This document shows positions 37,947 to 47,468 of a stretch of DNA of 64,000 bases, piece by piece (position 1 is the first letter of the stretch; the number at the start of each line of letters is the position of its first letter). A program made the position numbers and the translations under genes. Source of the stretch: an uncultured Lachnospiraceae bacterium (GTDB lineage Bacteria > Bacillota > Clostridia > Lachnospirales > Lachnospiraceae); NCBI GenBank assembly GCA_947367855.1, contig CANBFE010000001.1, positions 418,346 through 482,345 on the forward strand. Direction: 5' to 3'. The notes under the pieces are model-generated. The model saw nothing but the letters and a program-made list of their open reading frames with translations, had not been told where the DNA came from and ran no database searches.

Positions 37947-39350
37947 ATGGACGGTGGGTTGTCCCAGGACGAGATAAATGCATTACTTGCCGGCATGGAT
38001 TTGGCTGATGAAGAAGAGCCGGAAACGATTGAAACTAGCGAAGATATCACTGGAGGTTCAGGAGATATCATTCAGGAGATAGCAAATGCCGACGAACTCC
38101 TTTCAGATGTAGAGAAGGATGCAATTGGTGAGGTGGCCAATATCAGTATGGGTTCTTCAGCCACTACGTTGTATTCTCTTGTAAACAAAAAAGTTAACAT
38201 TACTACACCAGTGGTGGAATTCAGCACATGGGATAATTTGCTGACGCAGTATGAAAGACCTTGTGTCTTCATTCAGATTAAATATACTGTTGGTCTGGAT
38301 GGTACAAATATCCTGATTCTGAAGGAGCATGACGTTAAGGTCATTACCGATCTGATGATGGGTGGTGACGGAACAAATACGGACGGAGAGTTGGGAGAGC
38401 TGCATTTAAGCGCTATATCCGAAGCGATGAATCAGATGATGGGAGCTTCGGCGACATCTCTTTCCACAATGATGCAGACGAAGATTGATATCAGCCCGCC
38501 AGAGGCATCCTTATTGGATCTGGCCCAGGTGAAAAACGGTGAGGATGTTTCACCGTTTCTGGGAGGGGTGTTTGTCAAGATATCATTCCGTATGCAGATT
38601 GACGACCTTGTAGACAGTTCCATTATGCAGTTATATCCGGTGGATTTTGCTCGCAGAGTGGTAGATACCTTCATGAACTCACAGGGGGCTTCTGGGAATA
38701 AAGCAGCAGAGACGGCATCTGCAGGTAATGTGGGAGCAGGAGCCGTTGCCCAGGCGGAAACAGGCAGCATGAATGTGGGAATGGATGCCAATATGGGCAT
38801 GGCAGGTGGAATGAATCCCCAGATGAATGCAGGGGTTGGCGCTAACATGGGTATGATGGGTAGTATGCCGTCCCAGGCGGATATGAATGGAATGAATTCT
38901 CAGATGGGAATGAACGGAATGCCTCCTCAGATGGGAATGAATGGCATGAATCCCCAGATGGGATATCCAATGGGAATGTATCCTCAGATGGGATATCCGC
39001 CTATGGGTATGTATCCCCAGATGGGATATCCGCAGGGAGCGGTACCGCCGCAGACTCCAAATGTTCAGACTGCCCAGTTCCAGAATTTTTCCAATAACGG
39101 CGGAGCCATTGCGGGACAGGAGAATATCGGCCTGATTATGGATGTTCCTCTGAACGTTACCGTGGAGCTTGGCCGCACGACCAAGTCGATTTCCGAGATT
39201 CTTGACTTTGCTCCCGGCACAATTATCGAATTGGAGCGGATTGCCGGTGAACCCATAGATGTATTGGTAAACGGCAAGCTTGTGGCAAAGGGAGAAGTAG
39301 TAGTAATTGAAGAAAGTTTCGGTATAAGAGTAACCGATATTATCAAGTAG
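37947..39350 (+). CDS. fliY: flagellar motor switch phosphatase FliY
   Basis: 467 residues. N-terminal CheY-P-binding peptide (LSQDEINALLAGMD), then a CheC-like phosphatase domain with the two typical helices (EVANISMGSSATTLYS and AISEAMNQMMGASATSLSTM), then a Met/Gly/Pro/Gln-rich linker (about 275-370), and a C-terminal FliN-type SpoA domain (PLNVTVELGRTTKSISEIL). It both builds the C ring and dephosphorylates CheY-P. Confidence 0.96.
   Translation: MDGGLSQDEINALLAGMDLADEEEPETIETSEDITGGSGDIIQEIANADELLSDVEKDAIGEVANISMGSSATTLYSLVNKKVNITTPVVEFSTWDNLLTQYERPCVFIQIKYTVGLDGTNILILKEHDVKVITDLMMGGDGTNTDGELGELHLSAISEAMNQMMGASATSLSTMMQTKIDISPPEASLLDLAQVKNGEDVSPFLGGVFVKISFRMQIDDLVDSSIMQLYPVDFARRVVDTFMNSQGASGNKAAETASAGNVGAGAVAQAETGSMNVGMDANMGMAGGMNPQMNAGVGANMGMMGSMPSQADMNGMNSQMGMNGMPPQMGMNGMNPQMGYPMGMYPQMGYPPMGMYPQMGYPQGAVPPQTPNVQTAQFQNFSNNGGAIAGQENIGLIMDVPLNVTVELGRTTKSISEILDFAPGTIIELERIAGEPIDVLVNGKLVAKGEVVVIEESFGIRVTDIIK
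38780..39050 (+). repeat. Met/Gln-rich linker repeats in fliY
   Basis: Imperfect in-frame repeats encode units such as MGMNGM, NPQMGYPMG, MYPQMGYPP and MYPQMGYPQ. At DNA level CAGATGGGATATCC recurs three times at 38956-39030. It lies between the two structured domains of FliY. Confidence 0.8.
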
Positions 39351-39363
39351 GAGGAAATTTTAA

Positions 39364-39726
39364 ATGGCGAAGAATATTTTGATATGTGATGATGCTGCAT
39401 TCATGAGGATGATGATCAAGAACACCCTGACCAAAGGCGGTTACAATATCGCAGGTGAGGCCGAGAATGGCGCCAGAGCCGTGGAAAAGTACAAGGAGCT
39501 TTCACCGGATCTTGTACTGATGGATATAACCATGCCTGAAATGGATGGAATCGAGGCTCTGAAGGCAATCAAAAAGCTTGATGCCGGGGCAAAGGTTATC
39601 ATGTGTTCGGCAATGGGCCAGCAGGCCATGGTTGTGGAATCCATTCAGGCCGGAGCAAAGGACTTTATTGTTAAGCCTTTCCAGGAAGACCGTGTTCTTG
39701 AGGCTGTGAAGAAGGTTATAGGCTGA
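39364..39726 (+). CDS. cheY: chemotaxis response regulator CheY
   Basis: 120 residues, a lone receiver. CDDAAFMR holds the acidic pair, LVLMDITMPEMDG the phospho-Asp (about 54), MCSAMGQQ the Ser/Thr position and VKPF the Lys. It carries the signal to FliM and FliY, whose N-terminal peptides are both present. Its stop overlaps the fliO start. Confidence 0.95.
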   Translation: MAKNILICDDAAFMRMMIKNTLTKGGYNIAGEAENGARAVEKYKELSPDLVLMDITMPEMDGIEALKAIKKLDAGAKVIMCSAMGQQAMVVESIQAGAKDFIVKPFQEDRVLEAVKKVIG

Positions 39727-40169
39727 TGATGTTGGCTGCCGCAGCGGGAGTCACTGTCAGGATGGAAAATATTATCCGGATCGGAGCTGCTTCCGGTGTG
39801 GGAGGCTATGTGCAGTTTATTACCGTACTGCTGATCTTTGTGGCGGTTCTCGGGATTACGGCATGGACTACCAGGTGGATTGCCAATTACCAGAAGCAGC
39901 AGAATGTAAATGAAAATATTCAGGTAATAGAGACCACTCGTATTGCAAATAATAAATATATCCAGATTATACGGGCAGGCGGGAAGTATATGGTGATTGC
40001 TGTCTGTAAAGATACAGTTACCATGTTGGGCGAGATTCCGGGGGAAAGTCTGAAGGAGGGGACCCCTGTGCAGAGTCTCAGTTTTAAGGAACTTCTCGAC
40101 AAAGCAGCAGGAAGGACGAAAGCCGCCCGGGAAGAGCCAAAGGAAAATCAGATGCATGATGAAAAATAA
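39726..40169 (+). CDS. fliO: flagellar export protein FliO
   Basis: 147 residues with one membrane helix (about 28-48, FITVLLIFVAVLGITAW) and a cytoplasmic part (NVNENIQVIETTRIANNKYI) typical of FliO/FliZ. FliO aids assembly of the FliP ring. The start overlaps cheY; ATG at 39762 is a possible alternative. The end overlaps fliP by 14 bases. Confidence 0.85.
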   Translation: MMLAAAAGVTVRMENIIRIGAASGVGGYVQFITVLLIFVAVLGITAWTTRWIANYQKQQNVNENIQVIETTRIANNKYIQIIRAGGKYMVIAVCKDTVTMLGEIPGESLKEGTPVQSLSFKELLDKAAGRTKAAREEPKENQMHDEK

Positions 40170-40947
40170 GCTTAAATGCAAGCGAATAGTAACTGCAATA
40201 TGCCTACTTGCCATGGTGGGCATATTGTGTATTTTAAGTTCAATGACAGTATATGCCAGTTCGGGCCAGAATGCGGATGATGTCCTGAACATCACGTTTG
40301 GCAATGGAAACGGGGAAATCAGCGGTTCTCTGCGGATTCTGCTTACGCTTACGCTGATCAGTTTAGCTCCCACCCTTCTGATCATGATGACCTCCTTCAC
40401 GCGTATCATTATAGTGCTGCATTTTACCCGGGCAGCCCTGAATACGCAGACTGCGCCTCCGAACCAGGTATTGGTAGGCCTGGCTCTGATTCTTACTTTC
40501 TTTATTATGGAACCTACTATTACCCAGATCAGCGAACAGGCCTATCAGCCTTATGAAGCAGGAGAGATTGATCTGGATGAAGCTCTGGAAAAGGGAGTGG
40601 CGCCTCTGAGGTCATTTATGTATGATCATACGCAGCTGAAGGATGTACAGCTGTTTATGGAAATATCAAGGCAGAGTTGGGATGGGGCTACCCTGGATGA
40701 CATTCCCCTGTCTGTTCTGCTTCCGAGTTTTATGATAAGCGAACTGAGAATGGCATTTTGGATTGGATTTGTGATATATGTTCCCTTTATTGTCATTGAC
40801 ATGGTGGTGGCATCAACCCTGATGAGCATGGGTATGATGATGCTGCCTCCCACCACGATTTCCATGCCTTTTAAAATTCTGCTGTTTGTGCTGGCGGATG
40901 GATGGAATCTCATTATAGGGGAACTGGTAAAATCGTTTTATTTGTAG
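40156..40947 (+). CDS. fliP: flagellar export gate protein FliP
   Basis: 263 residues. An N-terminal signal sequence (MMKNKLKCK, hydrophobic to about 36) precedes the conserved export-gate core (SLAPTLLIMMTSFTRIIIV, RMAFWIGFVIYVPFI). FliP forms the core pore of the export gate with FliQ and FliR. Confidence 0.96.
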   Translation: MMKNKLKCKRIVTAICLLAMVGILCILSSMTVYASSGQNADDVLNITFGNGNGEISGSLRILLTLTLISLAPTLLIMMTSFTRIIIVLHFTRAALNTQTAPPNQVLVGLALILTFFIMEPTITQISEQAYQPYEAGEIDLDEALEKGVAPLRSFMYDHTQLKDVQLFMEISRQSWDGATLDDIPLSVLLPSFMISELRMAFWIGFVIYVPFIVIDMVVASTLMSMGMMMLPPTTISMPFKILLFVLADGWNLIIGELVKSFYL

Positions 40948-41001
40948 GTAAGGGTGTATATGTTGTAAAAGTGAGTATAAAACGCAGGGAGGAAATTCAA
41001 A

Positions 41002-41274
41002 ATGACAGTAGATTTGGTGATGGATATTGCAAGGGAAGCCCTGTTTCTGATTATCAAGGTATCCCTGCCTGTACTGCTTGTCTCCCTGTGTGTGGGTCTG
41101 GTGATCAGTATCTTTCAGACAGTGACTTCCATTCAGGAACAGACACTCACTTTTGTGCCGAAAATTATCTGTGTTTTTCTGTCGTTGGTGCTGTTTGGAA
41201 ACTGGATGATGACTGCCATGGTGGAATTTATGAAGTCGCTGTGGACGAATTTCAGCATTTACATGAACCAGTGA
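41002..41274 (+). CDS. fliQ: flagellar export gate protein FliQ
   Basis: 90 residues, two membrane helices and the FliQ signature (GLVISIFQTVTSIQEQTLTF). It belongs to the export gate. Confidence 0.96.
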   Translation: MTVDLVMDIAREALFLIIKVSLPVLLVSLCVGLVISIFQTVTSIQEQTLTFVPKIICVFLSLVLFGNWMMTAMVEFMKSLWTNFSIYMNQ

Positions 41275-41288
41275 GGGAGTCAGGGTGA

Positions 41289-42071
41289 ATGATTCATTAT
41301 TCGTTTTCTGCATTTGATCTGGAATATTTTCTGCTGATATTGGTAAGGATAAGCTGTTTTGTCTTTGTGGCACCTTTTTTCAGCATGAAAAACACACCGG
41401 CCAATGTAAGGATTGCCATAAGTTTTTTTACGTCGCTGCTTTTATATCAGGCGCTGACCCCGCGGCAGGCGGTGGCCTATTCTACGGTTACGGGATATGC
41501 CGTTATTGTGATGAAGGAAGCCATTGTGGGGCTGCTGATCGGCTTTGCGGCAAGTATCTGTACTACGATTGTGAATTTCGCGGGCTCCATTGTGGATATG
41601 GAGACAGGATTATCCATGGTTACACTGATGGACCCCACATCCAGGGAAAGTACCAGTATCACAGGTGTCCTGTATCAGTATGTGTTGATGCTGCTGTTGA
41701 TTGCCACAGGAATGTACCGTTACCTGTTTGGCGCCCTGGCGGATACTTTTGAACTGATTCCCGTCAACGGAGCGGTTTTCCGCAGGGATGCCCTGTTGGA
41801 ATCCATGATCACCTTTCTGGGGGATTATGTCATTATCGGATTCCGGATTGTTCTGCCGATTTTCTGCTCTATCCTGCTGCTGAATGCGGTTTTGGGCATT
41901 CTGGCCAAGGTTTCACCGCAGATGAATATGTTTGCGGTTGGTATCCAGCTGAAGATTCTGGTAGGCCTGTCCATACTTTTTTTCACGGCGGGAATGATGC
42001 CGGGAGTTGCCGATTTTATATTCAGAGAGATGAAGAGGATGATTGTTTCCTTTGTGGGAGGCATGACATGA
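41289..42071 (+). CDS. fliR: flagellar export gate protein FliR
   Basis: 260 residues, very hydrophobic with several membrane helices, and family motifs such as NFAGSIVDMETGLSMV. It completes the FliPQR gate. Its stop overlaps the flhB ATG (ATGA), so the two are coupled. Confidence 0.95.
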   Translation: MIHYSFSAFDLEYFLLILVRISCFVFVAPFFSMKNTPANVRIAISFFTSLLLYQALTPRQAVAYSTVTGYAVIVMKEAIVGLLIGFAASICTTIVNFAGSIVDMETGLSMVTLMDPTSRESTSITGVLYQYVLMLLLIATGMYRYLFGALADTFELIPVNGAVFRRDALLESMITFLGDYVIIGFRIVLPIFCSILLLNAVLGILAKVSPQMNMFAVGIQLKILVGLSILFFTAGMMPGVADFIFREMKRMIVSFVGGMT

Positions 42072-43177
42072 TTCGTTATAATCTGCAGTTTTTTGCCAAG
42101 GAGGGCATGGGGGGAGAGAAGACCGAACCCGCTACCCAGAAAAAACTGGAGGACGCCCGGAAGAAAGGGCAGGTTGCCAAGAGCAGGGAGATTACCAACG
42201 GTCTGGAATTACTGGCCTTGTTTCTGATCCTGAGATTCTGGGTGGGACATATGGGTATTCAGTTTCTGGATATCTTTAACAATATTTACAGTAAAATTTC
42301 AGATGTTACGGTATTCTGGCAGGGGGCAATGCCGGAAGCGGATATTGAGATTATATTCCGTCAGATGGTATTTCAGGTGCTGATTATTGTAGCCCCCATT
42401 CTGGCTATCGGATTTGCAATTGCCTTTATAACGGATATTGCACAGGTGAAATGGAAGCCGACCCTGGAACCCATGAAGCCCAAGTTCAGCAAGCTGAATC
42501 CGCTGAAGGGAATGAAAAAGTTCTTTTCCCTGAATGCGTTGGTGGAGCTGATTAAATCCATAGCAAAGATCGGCCTGATCCTGTATGTGTGTTACAATTA
42601 TCTGAAAGATAAATGGCCAATCCTGTTGAATCTGTATGATGTGACCCTTATGCAGGCGTTGGAGCTGATTGCTGTCATAGTCACGGATCTTGGAATCCGG
42701 GTGGCCCTGCTATACATGTTGATTGCCTTTGCCGATTTTGCCTATCAGAGGATCAAATTCAAAAACGATATGAAGATGACAAAGCAGGAGGTTAAGGAAG
42801 AGTATAAGCAGCAGGAAGGAGATCCCCAGGTAAAGAACAAGATCCGGCAGAAGATGAGGGAGAGCTCTATGCGCCGTATGATGCAGGAGCTGCCTCAGGC
42901 GGATGTGGTTATTACAAACCCAACGCATTATGCCGTGGCCATTAAATATGATCCTGAGGTGGCGGATGCCCCACTGGTTATAGCAAAAGGTGAGAATTAT
43001 CTGGCAGCCCGCATTAAGGAGGTCGCCAGGGAAAATAAAATTGAAATTGTGGAAAATAAGCCTCTGGCCCGTATGCTCTATGCAAATGTGGATATTGGCC
43101 AGGCGGTGCCGCCCGAGCTCTATCAGGCTGTGGCGGAAGTCCTTGCTTTTGTATATCAGCTGCAGGGTAAAATCTAA
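42068..43177 (+). CDS. flhB: flagellar export switch protein FlhB
   Basis: 369 residues. The N-terminus (YNLQFFAKEG, then KTEPATQKKLEDARKKGQ) is typical, with four membrane helices following. The autocleavage motif NPTH is at about residue 284. Cleavage there, together with FliK, switches export from hook to filament substrates. Confidence 0.97.
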   Translation: MIRYNLQFFAKEGMGGEKTEPATQKKLEDARKKGQVAKSREITNGLELLALFLILRFWVGHMGIQFLDIFNNIYSKISDVTVFWQGAMPEADIEIIFRQMVFQVLIIVAPILAIGFAIAFITDIAQVKWKPTLEPMKPKFSKLNPLKGMKKFFSLNALVELIKSIAKIGLILYVCYNYLKDKWPILLNLYDVTLMQALELIAVIVTDLGIRVALLYMLIAFADFAYQRIKFKNDMKMTKQEVKEEYKQQEGDPQVKNKIRQKMRESSMRRMMQELPQADVVITNPTHYAVAIKYDPEVADAPLVIAKGENYLAARIKEVARENKIEIVENKPLARMLYANVDIGQAVPPELYQAVAEVLAFVYQLQGKI

Positions 43178-43194
43178 GGGAGGAGGAACAAGGC

Positions 43195-45240
43195 ATGAAT
43201 GAGAGACTGGCAAAGACAGATGCGATGATAGCTATCTATGTGCTGATAGCGTTTATCATGTTAATCGTGCCTCTTCCGGCAGCGGTTCTGGATGTATTCA
43301 TGGCTTTCAACATAGCCATAGCCTTCACTATTCTGTTTGCCTGTATGTTTATCAAGGAAGTCCTGGACATGTCCTACTTCCCGACGATTCTGCTGTTTAC
43401 CACTATATTCAGGATTGCCATGAACGTTTCATCCACAAGGCTGATCCTGACCACCGGTACTTCCGGAAATGTGGTAATGACATTCGGGCAGTTTGTAGGA
43501 GGCGGCGACCTGATTGTCGGTGCAATCGTTTTCATAATCCTGATCATGATCCAGTTTCTGGTTATAAACAAGGGTTCCGAGCGTGTGGCTGAAGTAACTG
43601 CCAGATTTACACTGGACGCCATGCCTGGTAAACAGATGGCAATTGACGCCGATCTGAATACCGGAGCCATAGACGACAAGGAAGCCAAGTTAAGACGTGA
43701 CAAGATCCAACAGGAATCAAGCTTTTTCGGTTCCATGGACGGTGCTGTCAAATATGTAAAGGGAGACGCCATAGCGGGCCTGCTTCTTACCGTGATCAAT
43801 GTAGTGGGCGGTATAGCCATGGGCATGCTGCGCAATAATATGGATGTGATGACAGCCCTGAACAATTACGGTATTCTTACCATTGGTGACGGACTGGTGA
43901 GCCAGATCCCATCCCTGCTGATCTCCCTGTCAACAGGTGTCCTGGTCACGAAGGGGAGTAAGGAATCAGAGTTTGGTCCTGCCATTGTAAGACAGTTGTT
44001 CGGAATTCCCAAAGTAATGTATCTGGTGGGAGGAACACTGGCTTTTCTGGGTGTGTTTACGGATCTGAATACTATTCTCTTTATGGGAATGGGACTTTTG
44101 TTCATTGTGGGAGGCAGAATGATTGCCAGCAGCCTGGAGACTGCGGCCATTGAGAGTGAGGTTGACATGGATGAAGCGGCGGCAGATGAGATCAGGCAGC
44201 CGGAGAATGTGGCTACTCTGCTTCAGGTGGATCCCATTGAGTTGGAATTCGGTTACGGCATTATTCCGTTGGCGGATGTAAATCAGGGCGGAGACCTGCT
44301 TGACCGGGTTGTGATGATACGACGGCAGATTGCCTTGGAGCTTGGTACGGTGGTTCCCATTATCCGTCTTCGTGACAATATCCAGCTGAATCCAAACCAG
44401 TATATTATAAAGATCAAGGGAATTCAGGTAAGTGAAGGAGAAATTCTCTTTGACCACTATATGGCAATGAATCCCGGATATGTGGAAGAGGAGATTACCG
44501 GTATTCCAACCTTTGAACCTTCCTTCCATCTGCCCGCCATATGGATTACGGAGGGACAGCGGGAAAGAGCGGAAAGCCTGGGATATACGGTGGTGGACCC
44601 GCCTTCCATTATTGCCACTCATCTGACGGAAATTATCCGGCAGTATATTGCGGATCTGCTGACCAGACAGGATGTGCAGAACCTTATCAACAACCTGAAG
44701 GAAAGCAATCCTTCCCTGGTGGAGGAACTGGTACCCAAGCTTCTGGGACTTGGAGAGATTCAAAAGGTGCTGCAGAATCTTCTGAAGGAAGGTATTTCCA
44801 TCAGGGATCTGCTGACAATTATGGAGACACTGGCAGATTATGCGCCGGCCACGCGTGATACCGACATATTGACAGAATATGTGAGGCAGAGCCTGAAAAG
44901 GGCTATTTCCACAAAATATTTCCCCAACCACGAGACTACAAATGTGGTTACCCTGGATCCGAAGGTGGAACAGGAGATCATGGGAAGTGTAAAGCAGACC
45001 GAAAACGGAGCTTTCCTGAATCTGGATCCGAACAGGTCAAGGGCGATTATAGATTCTGTTGGAAAGGAAGTCCAGAAACTGGAGAACCTTGGCAAGAATC
45101 CCATTATTATTACTTCTCCTATCGTCCGCATGTATTTTAAGCGTTTGACAGAAGATTATTATAAGGATCTGGTGGTGGTATCCTACAACGAAGTGGAGTC
45201 CAATGTTGAATTACAGTCGGTTGGGATGGTGACAGCATAA
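43195..45240 (+). CDS. flhA: flagellar export apparatus protein FlhA
   Basis: 681 residues. About eight N-terminal membrane helices with the conserved cytoplasmic loop (SERVAEVTARFTLDAMPGKQ) and a C-terminal domain (about 330-680) that forms the ring docking export substrates. SD GGGAGGAGG. One base separates it from flhF. Confidence 0.97.
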   Translation: MNERLAKTDAMIAIYVLIAFIMLIVPLPAAVLDVFMAFNIAIAFTILFACMFIKEVLDMSYFPTILLFTTIFRIAMNVSSTRLILTTGTSGNVVMTFGQFVGGGDLIVGAIVFIILIMIQFLVINKGSERVAEVTARFTLDAMPGKQMAIDADLNTGAIDDKEAKLRRDKIQQESSFFGSMDGAVKYVKGDAIAGLLLTVINVVGGIAMGMLRNNMDVMTALNNYGILTIGDGLVSQIPSLLISLSTGVLVTKGSKESEFGPAIVRQLFGIPKVMYLVGGTLAFLGVFTDLNTILFMGMGLLFIVGGRMIASSLETAAIESEVDMDEAAADEIRQPENVATLLQVDPIELEFGYGIIPLADVNQGGDLLDRVVMIRRQIALELGTVVPIIRLRDNIQLNPNQYIIKIKGIQVSEGEILFDHYMAMNPGYVEEEITGIPTFEPSFHLPAIWITEGQRERAESLGYTVVDPPSIIATHLTEIIRQYIADLLTRQDVQNLINNLKESNPSLVEELVPKLLGLGEIQKVLQNLLKEGISIRDLLTIMETLADYAPATRDTDILTEYVRQSLKRAISTKYFPNHETTNVVTLDPKVEQEIMGSVKQTENGAFLNLDPNRSRAIIDSVGKEVQKLENLGKNPIIITSPIVRMYFKRLTEDYYKDLVVVSYNEVESNVELQSVGMVTA

Positions 45241-45241
45241 A

Positions 45242-46507
45242 ATGATAATAAAGAAGTTTGTTGGAAAAACGGAAGAGGAAGCACTGGAAGCTGCCAGAAA
45301 GGAACTGGGCAGCGGTGTTGTCATCATGAATGTCAAAGCTGTGGAGAGAAAGGGGCTAGCGGCTCTTTTCCGGGCAAAACAGACAGAGGTGACCGTTGCG
45401 CTGGAGGAAGAAAATGATACGGTTGTGCCGGTGCGGAGGGACCGCGCGGCACGTCCTGCAGAGAAAAATTCCGGGGAGAGTATCACGCAGACGGAGGAAA
45501 ATCCCGGCGGAAGCGTACTGATGAAGGAAGACAGAATCGCCATTGAAAAGAGACTTGACAGTCTTCAGTCCCTTTTGATGAATCGTTTCCAGCAGAGCGA
45601 GGAGGAACGGCAGAAAGTGCCGGGAACAGGTGAGTTTTCGGGAGACGAGGGAGCGGCGGAGGAAGAGAAGCCGGAGGAGGAAGCGCCGGAGGAAATTACG
45701 GAACAGCAGCGTTTTCTGAGACTTTTGTATAACACGATGCTGGAGAGCGAGGTAGACGAAAAGTACGCAAACCAGATTGTAAATGATGTGGATATTTCGG
45801 GACAGTCCAATCTGCCTATGGACTATATTCTGGAAAATGTATATCAGAAGATGATTTTGAAGTTTGGCAGAGCCCAGGGCATTACTCCCGGAGAGGGAAA
45901 ACCCAGAATTGTGGTGTTTATGGGACCTACAGGAGTTGGTAAGACTACAACGATTGCGAAGATAGCCAGCAGCTATGCCGTGGAAGAGAAAAGAAAGGTT
46001 GCACTTCTTACTGCGGATACCTACCGTATTGCGGCAGTGGAGCAGCTCAGAACCTATGCTAATATTCTGGAAGTTCCGTTCCGGGTCATCTATTCGGAGG
46101 AAGAGGTAGGCGAGGCAGTCCAGGAATTCTGTGATTTTGATTATATATTTGTAGATACCATGGGGCATTCCCATAAAAACGAGGAGCAGCTCGGACACAT
46201 GAAGCAGCTTTTCGACGCCCTGCAGGAGGCCGGGGAGTGTCAGACATTTCTGGTTCTGTCTGCCACAACAAAGTACCGTGATCTTCTGAAAATAGTGGCA
46301 ACTTATGACGGAATTGCAGACTTTCAGCTTATTTTTACAAAGCTGGACGAAACGGCTGCCATGGGAAATCTGTTGAACATGAAGCTGTTTATGGGAACAC
46401 CCATAGCTTTTGTGACCAACGGACAGAATGTACCAAGTGATATTGAGCAGTTTAATCCACAGAAGACAGTGAAGCAGATTCTGAGTGTCAGACAGGAAAG
46501 AAATTAG
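45242..46507 (+). CDS. flhF: flagellar SRP-like GTPase FlhF
   Basis: 421 residues. An acidic N-terminal B domain leads to the NG domain with G1 FMGPTGVGKTTTIAKIAS (about residue 230) and LTADTYRIAAVEQLRTYA. FlhF sets the site and number of flagella. The G3 motif, usually DTAGR, reads DTMGH here (about 305), which loses the conserved Arg. It is paired with flhG downstream. Confidence 0.93.
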   Translation: MIIKKFVGKTEEEALEAARKELGSGVVIMNVKAVERKGLAALFRAKQTEVTVALEEENDTVVPVRRDRAARPAEKNSGESITQTEENPGGSVLMKEDRIAIEKRLDSLQSLLMNRFQQSEEERQKVPGTGEFSGDEGAAEEEKPEEEAPEEITEQQRFLRLLYNTMLESEVDEKYANQIVNDVDISGQSNLPMDYILENVYQKMILKFGRAQGITPGEGKPRIVVFMGPTGVGKTTTIAKIASSYAVEEKRKVALLTADTYRIAAVEQLRTYANILEVPFRVIYSEEEVGEAVQEFCDFDYIFVDTMGHSHKNEEQLGHMKQLFDALQEAGECQTFLVLSATTKYRDLLKIVATYDGIADFQLIFTKLDETAAMGNLLNMKLFMGTPIAFVTNGQNVPSDIEQFNPQKTVKQILSVRQERN

Positions 46508-46567
46508 GGATGCCTGCGGGGTGGATTAGAGCGCAGGTATCTGCGGAACTGGAACAGGAGGTAATAC

Positions 46568-47443
46568 ATGGATCAGGCAGAACAATTACGTATCCTAAAA
46601 GCAGGCCGTCAGCAGCCGAAAACATTGGCCAGGGTTATCACTGTCACCAGCGGCAAGGGCGGCGTGGGTAAATCCAATACCTCCATTAATCTGGCGATCC
46701 AGTTCAGAAAGATGGGAAAGCGGGTCATTATATTAGATGCGGATTTCGGCCTTGCCAATATAGAGATCATGTTCGGGGCAGTGCCAAAACATAATCTGTG
46801 TGACCTGATCTATCAGGGGAAGAGTATTACCGATATTATCACCTGGGGTCCCATGGAAGTAGGCTTTATATCCGGAGGCAGCGGTATTGCGGGCATGTCT
46901 AATCTAAACCGGGACTATCTGGCTTACATTATCCGGAATCTGGCACAGTTGGATTCCCTGACGGATATCATCATTGTGGATACGGGAGCGGGCATATCGG
47001 ATGCGGTGTTGGAGTTTCTGGTGGCCAGTGGGGAGATTCTTCTTGTGACCACGCCGGAACCCACGTCCATAACGGATTCTTATTCCCTGTTGAAAGCTTT
47101 ATACCGCCATGACAGATTTGATGCTGATACCACAAAGGTGAAGCTGGTAGCTAACAAGGTGGCAAAGGAGACGGACGGGAAGGTACTATATGATAAGTTG
47201 AATGCAGTGGTAGAACGATATTTAAAGGTGCCCATATTATATCTGGGATGTGTGCCGGAAGATGCGCAGCTGTTAAGGTCGGTGATGCAGCAGACACCTG
47301 TGTCCCTGAATAATCCCGGCGCAAAATCCACACTGGCCTATGAGCGGATAGCGGGGAGACTTTTGGATAAGGAGGAGGCAGAGCGTCAGCCCAGAAAGGG
47401 AATGGCCGCGTTTTTCTCCCATATCATTGCAGGCAGAAGATAA
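46568..47443 (+). CDS. flhG: flagellar number regulator FlhG (MinD-like ATPase)
   Basis: 291 residues with the deviant Walker A of ParA/MinD proteins (TSGKGGVGKSNTSINLA, about 24-40). FlhG stimulates the FlhF GTPase and limits flagellar number. SD GGAGG. Its end overlaps the open frame of the next gene, though the likely start of that gene lies beyond it. Confidence 0.95.
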   Translation: MDQAEQLRILKAGRQQPKTLARVITVTSGKGGVGKSNTSINLAIQFRKMGKRVIILDADFGLANIEIMFGAVPKHNLCDLIYQGKSITDIITWGPMEVGFISGGSGIAGMSNLNRDYLAYIIRNLAQLDSLTDIIIVDTGAGISDAVLEFLVASGEILLVTTPEPTSITDSYSLLKALYRHDRFDADTTKVKLVANKVAKETDGKVLYDKLNAVVERYLKVPILYLGCVPEDAQLLRSVMQQTPVSLNNPGAKSTLAYERIAGRLLDKEEAERQPRKGMAAFFSHIIAGRR

Positions 47444-47468
47444 AAGAATTGAAAAGGGTGGTGGTTTT

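Noticed and set aside
40902..41288. 128-codon frame across the fliP-fliQ junction
   Set aside because: Overlaps fliQ in another frame; fliQ is a clear family member.
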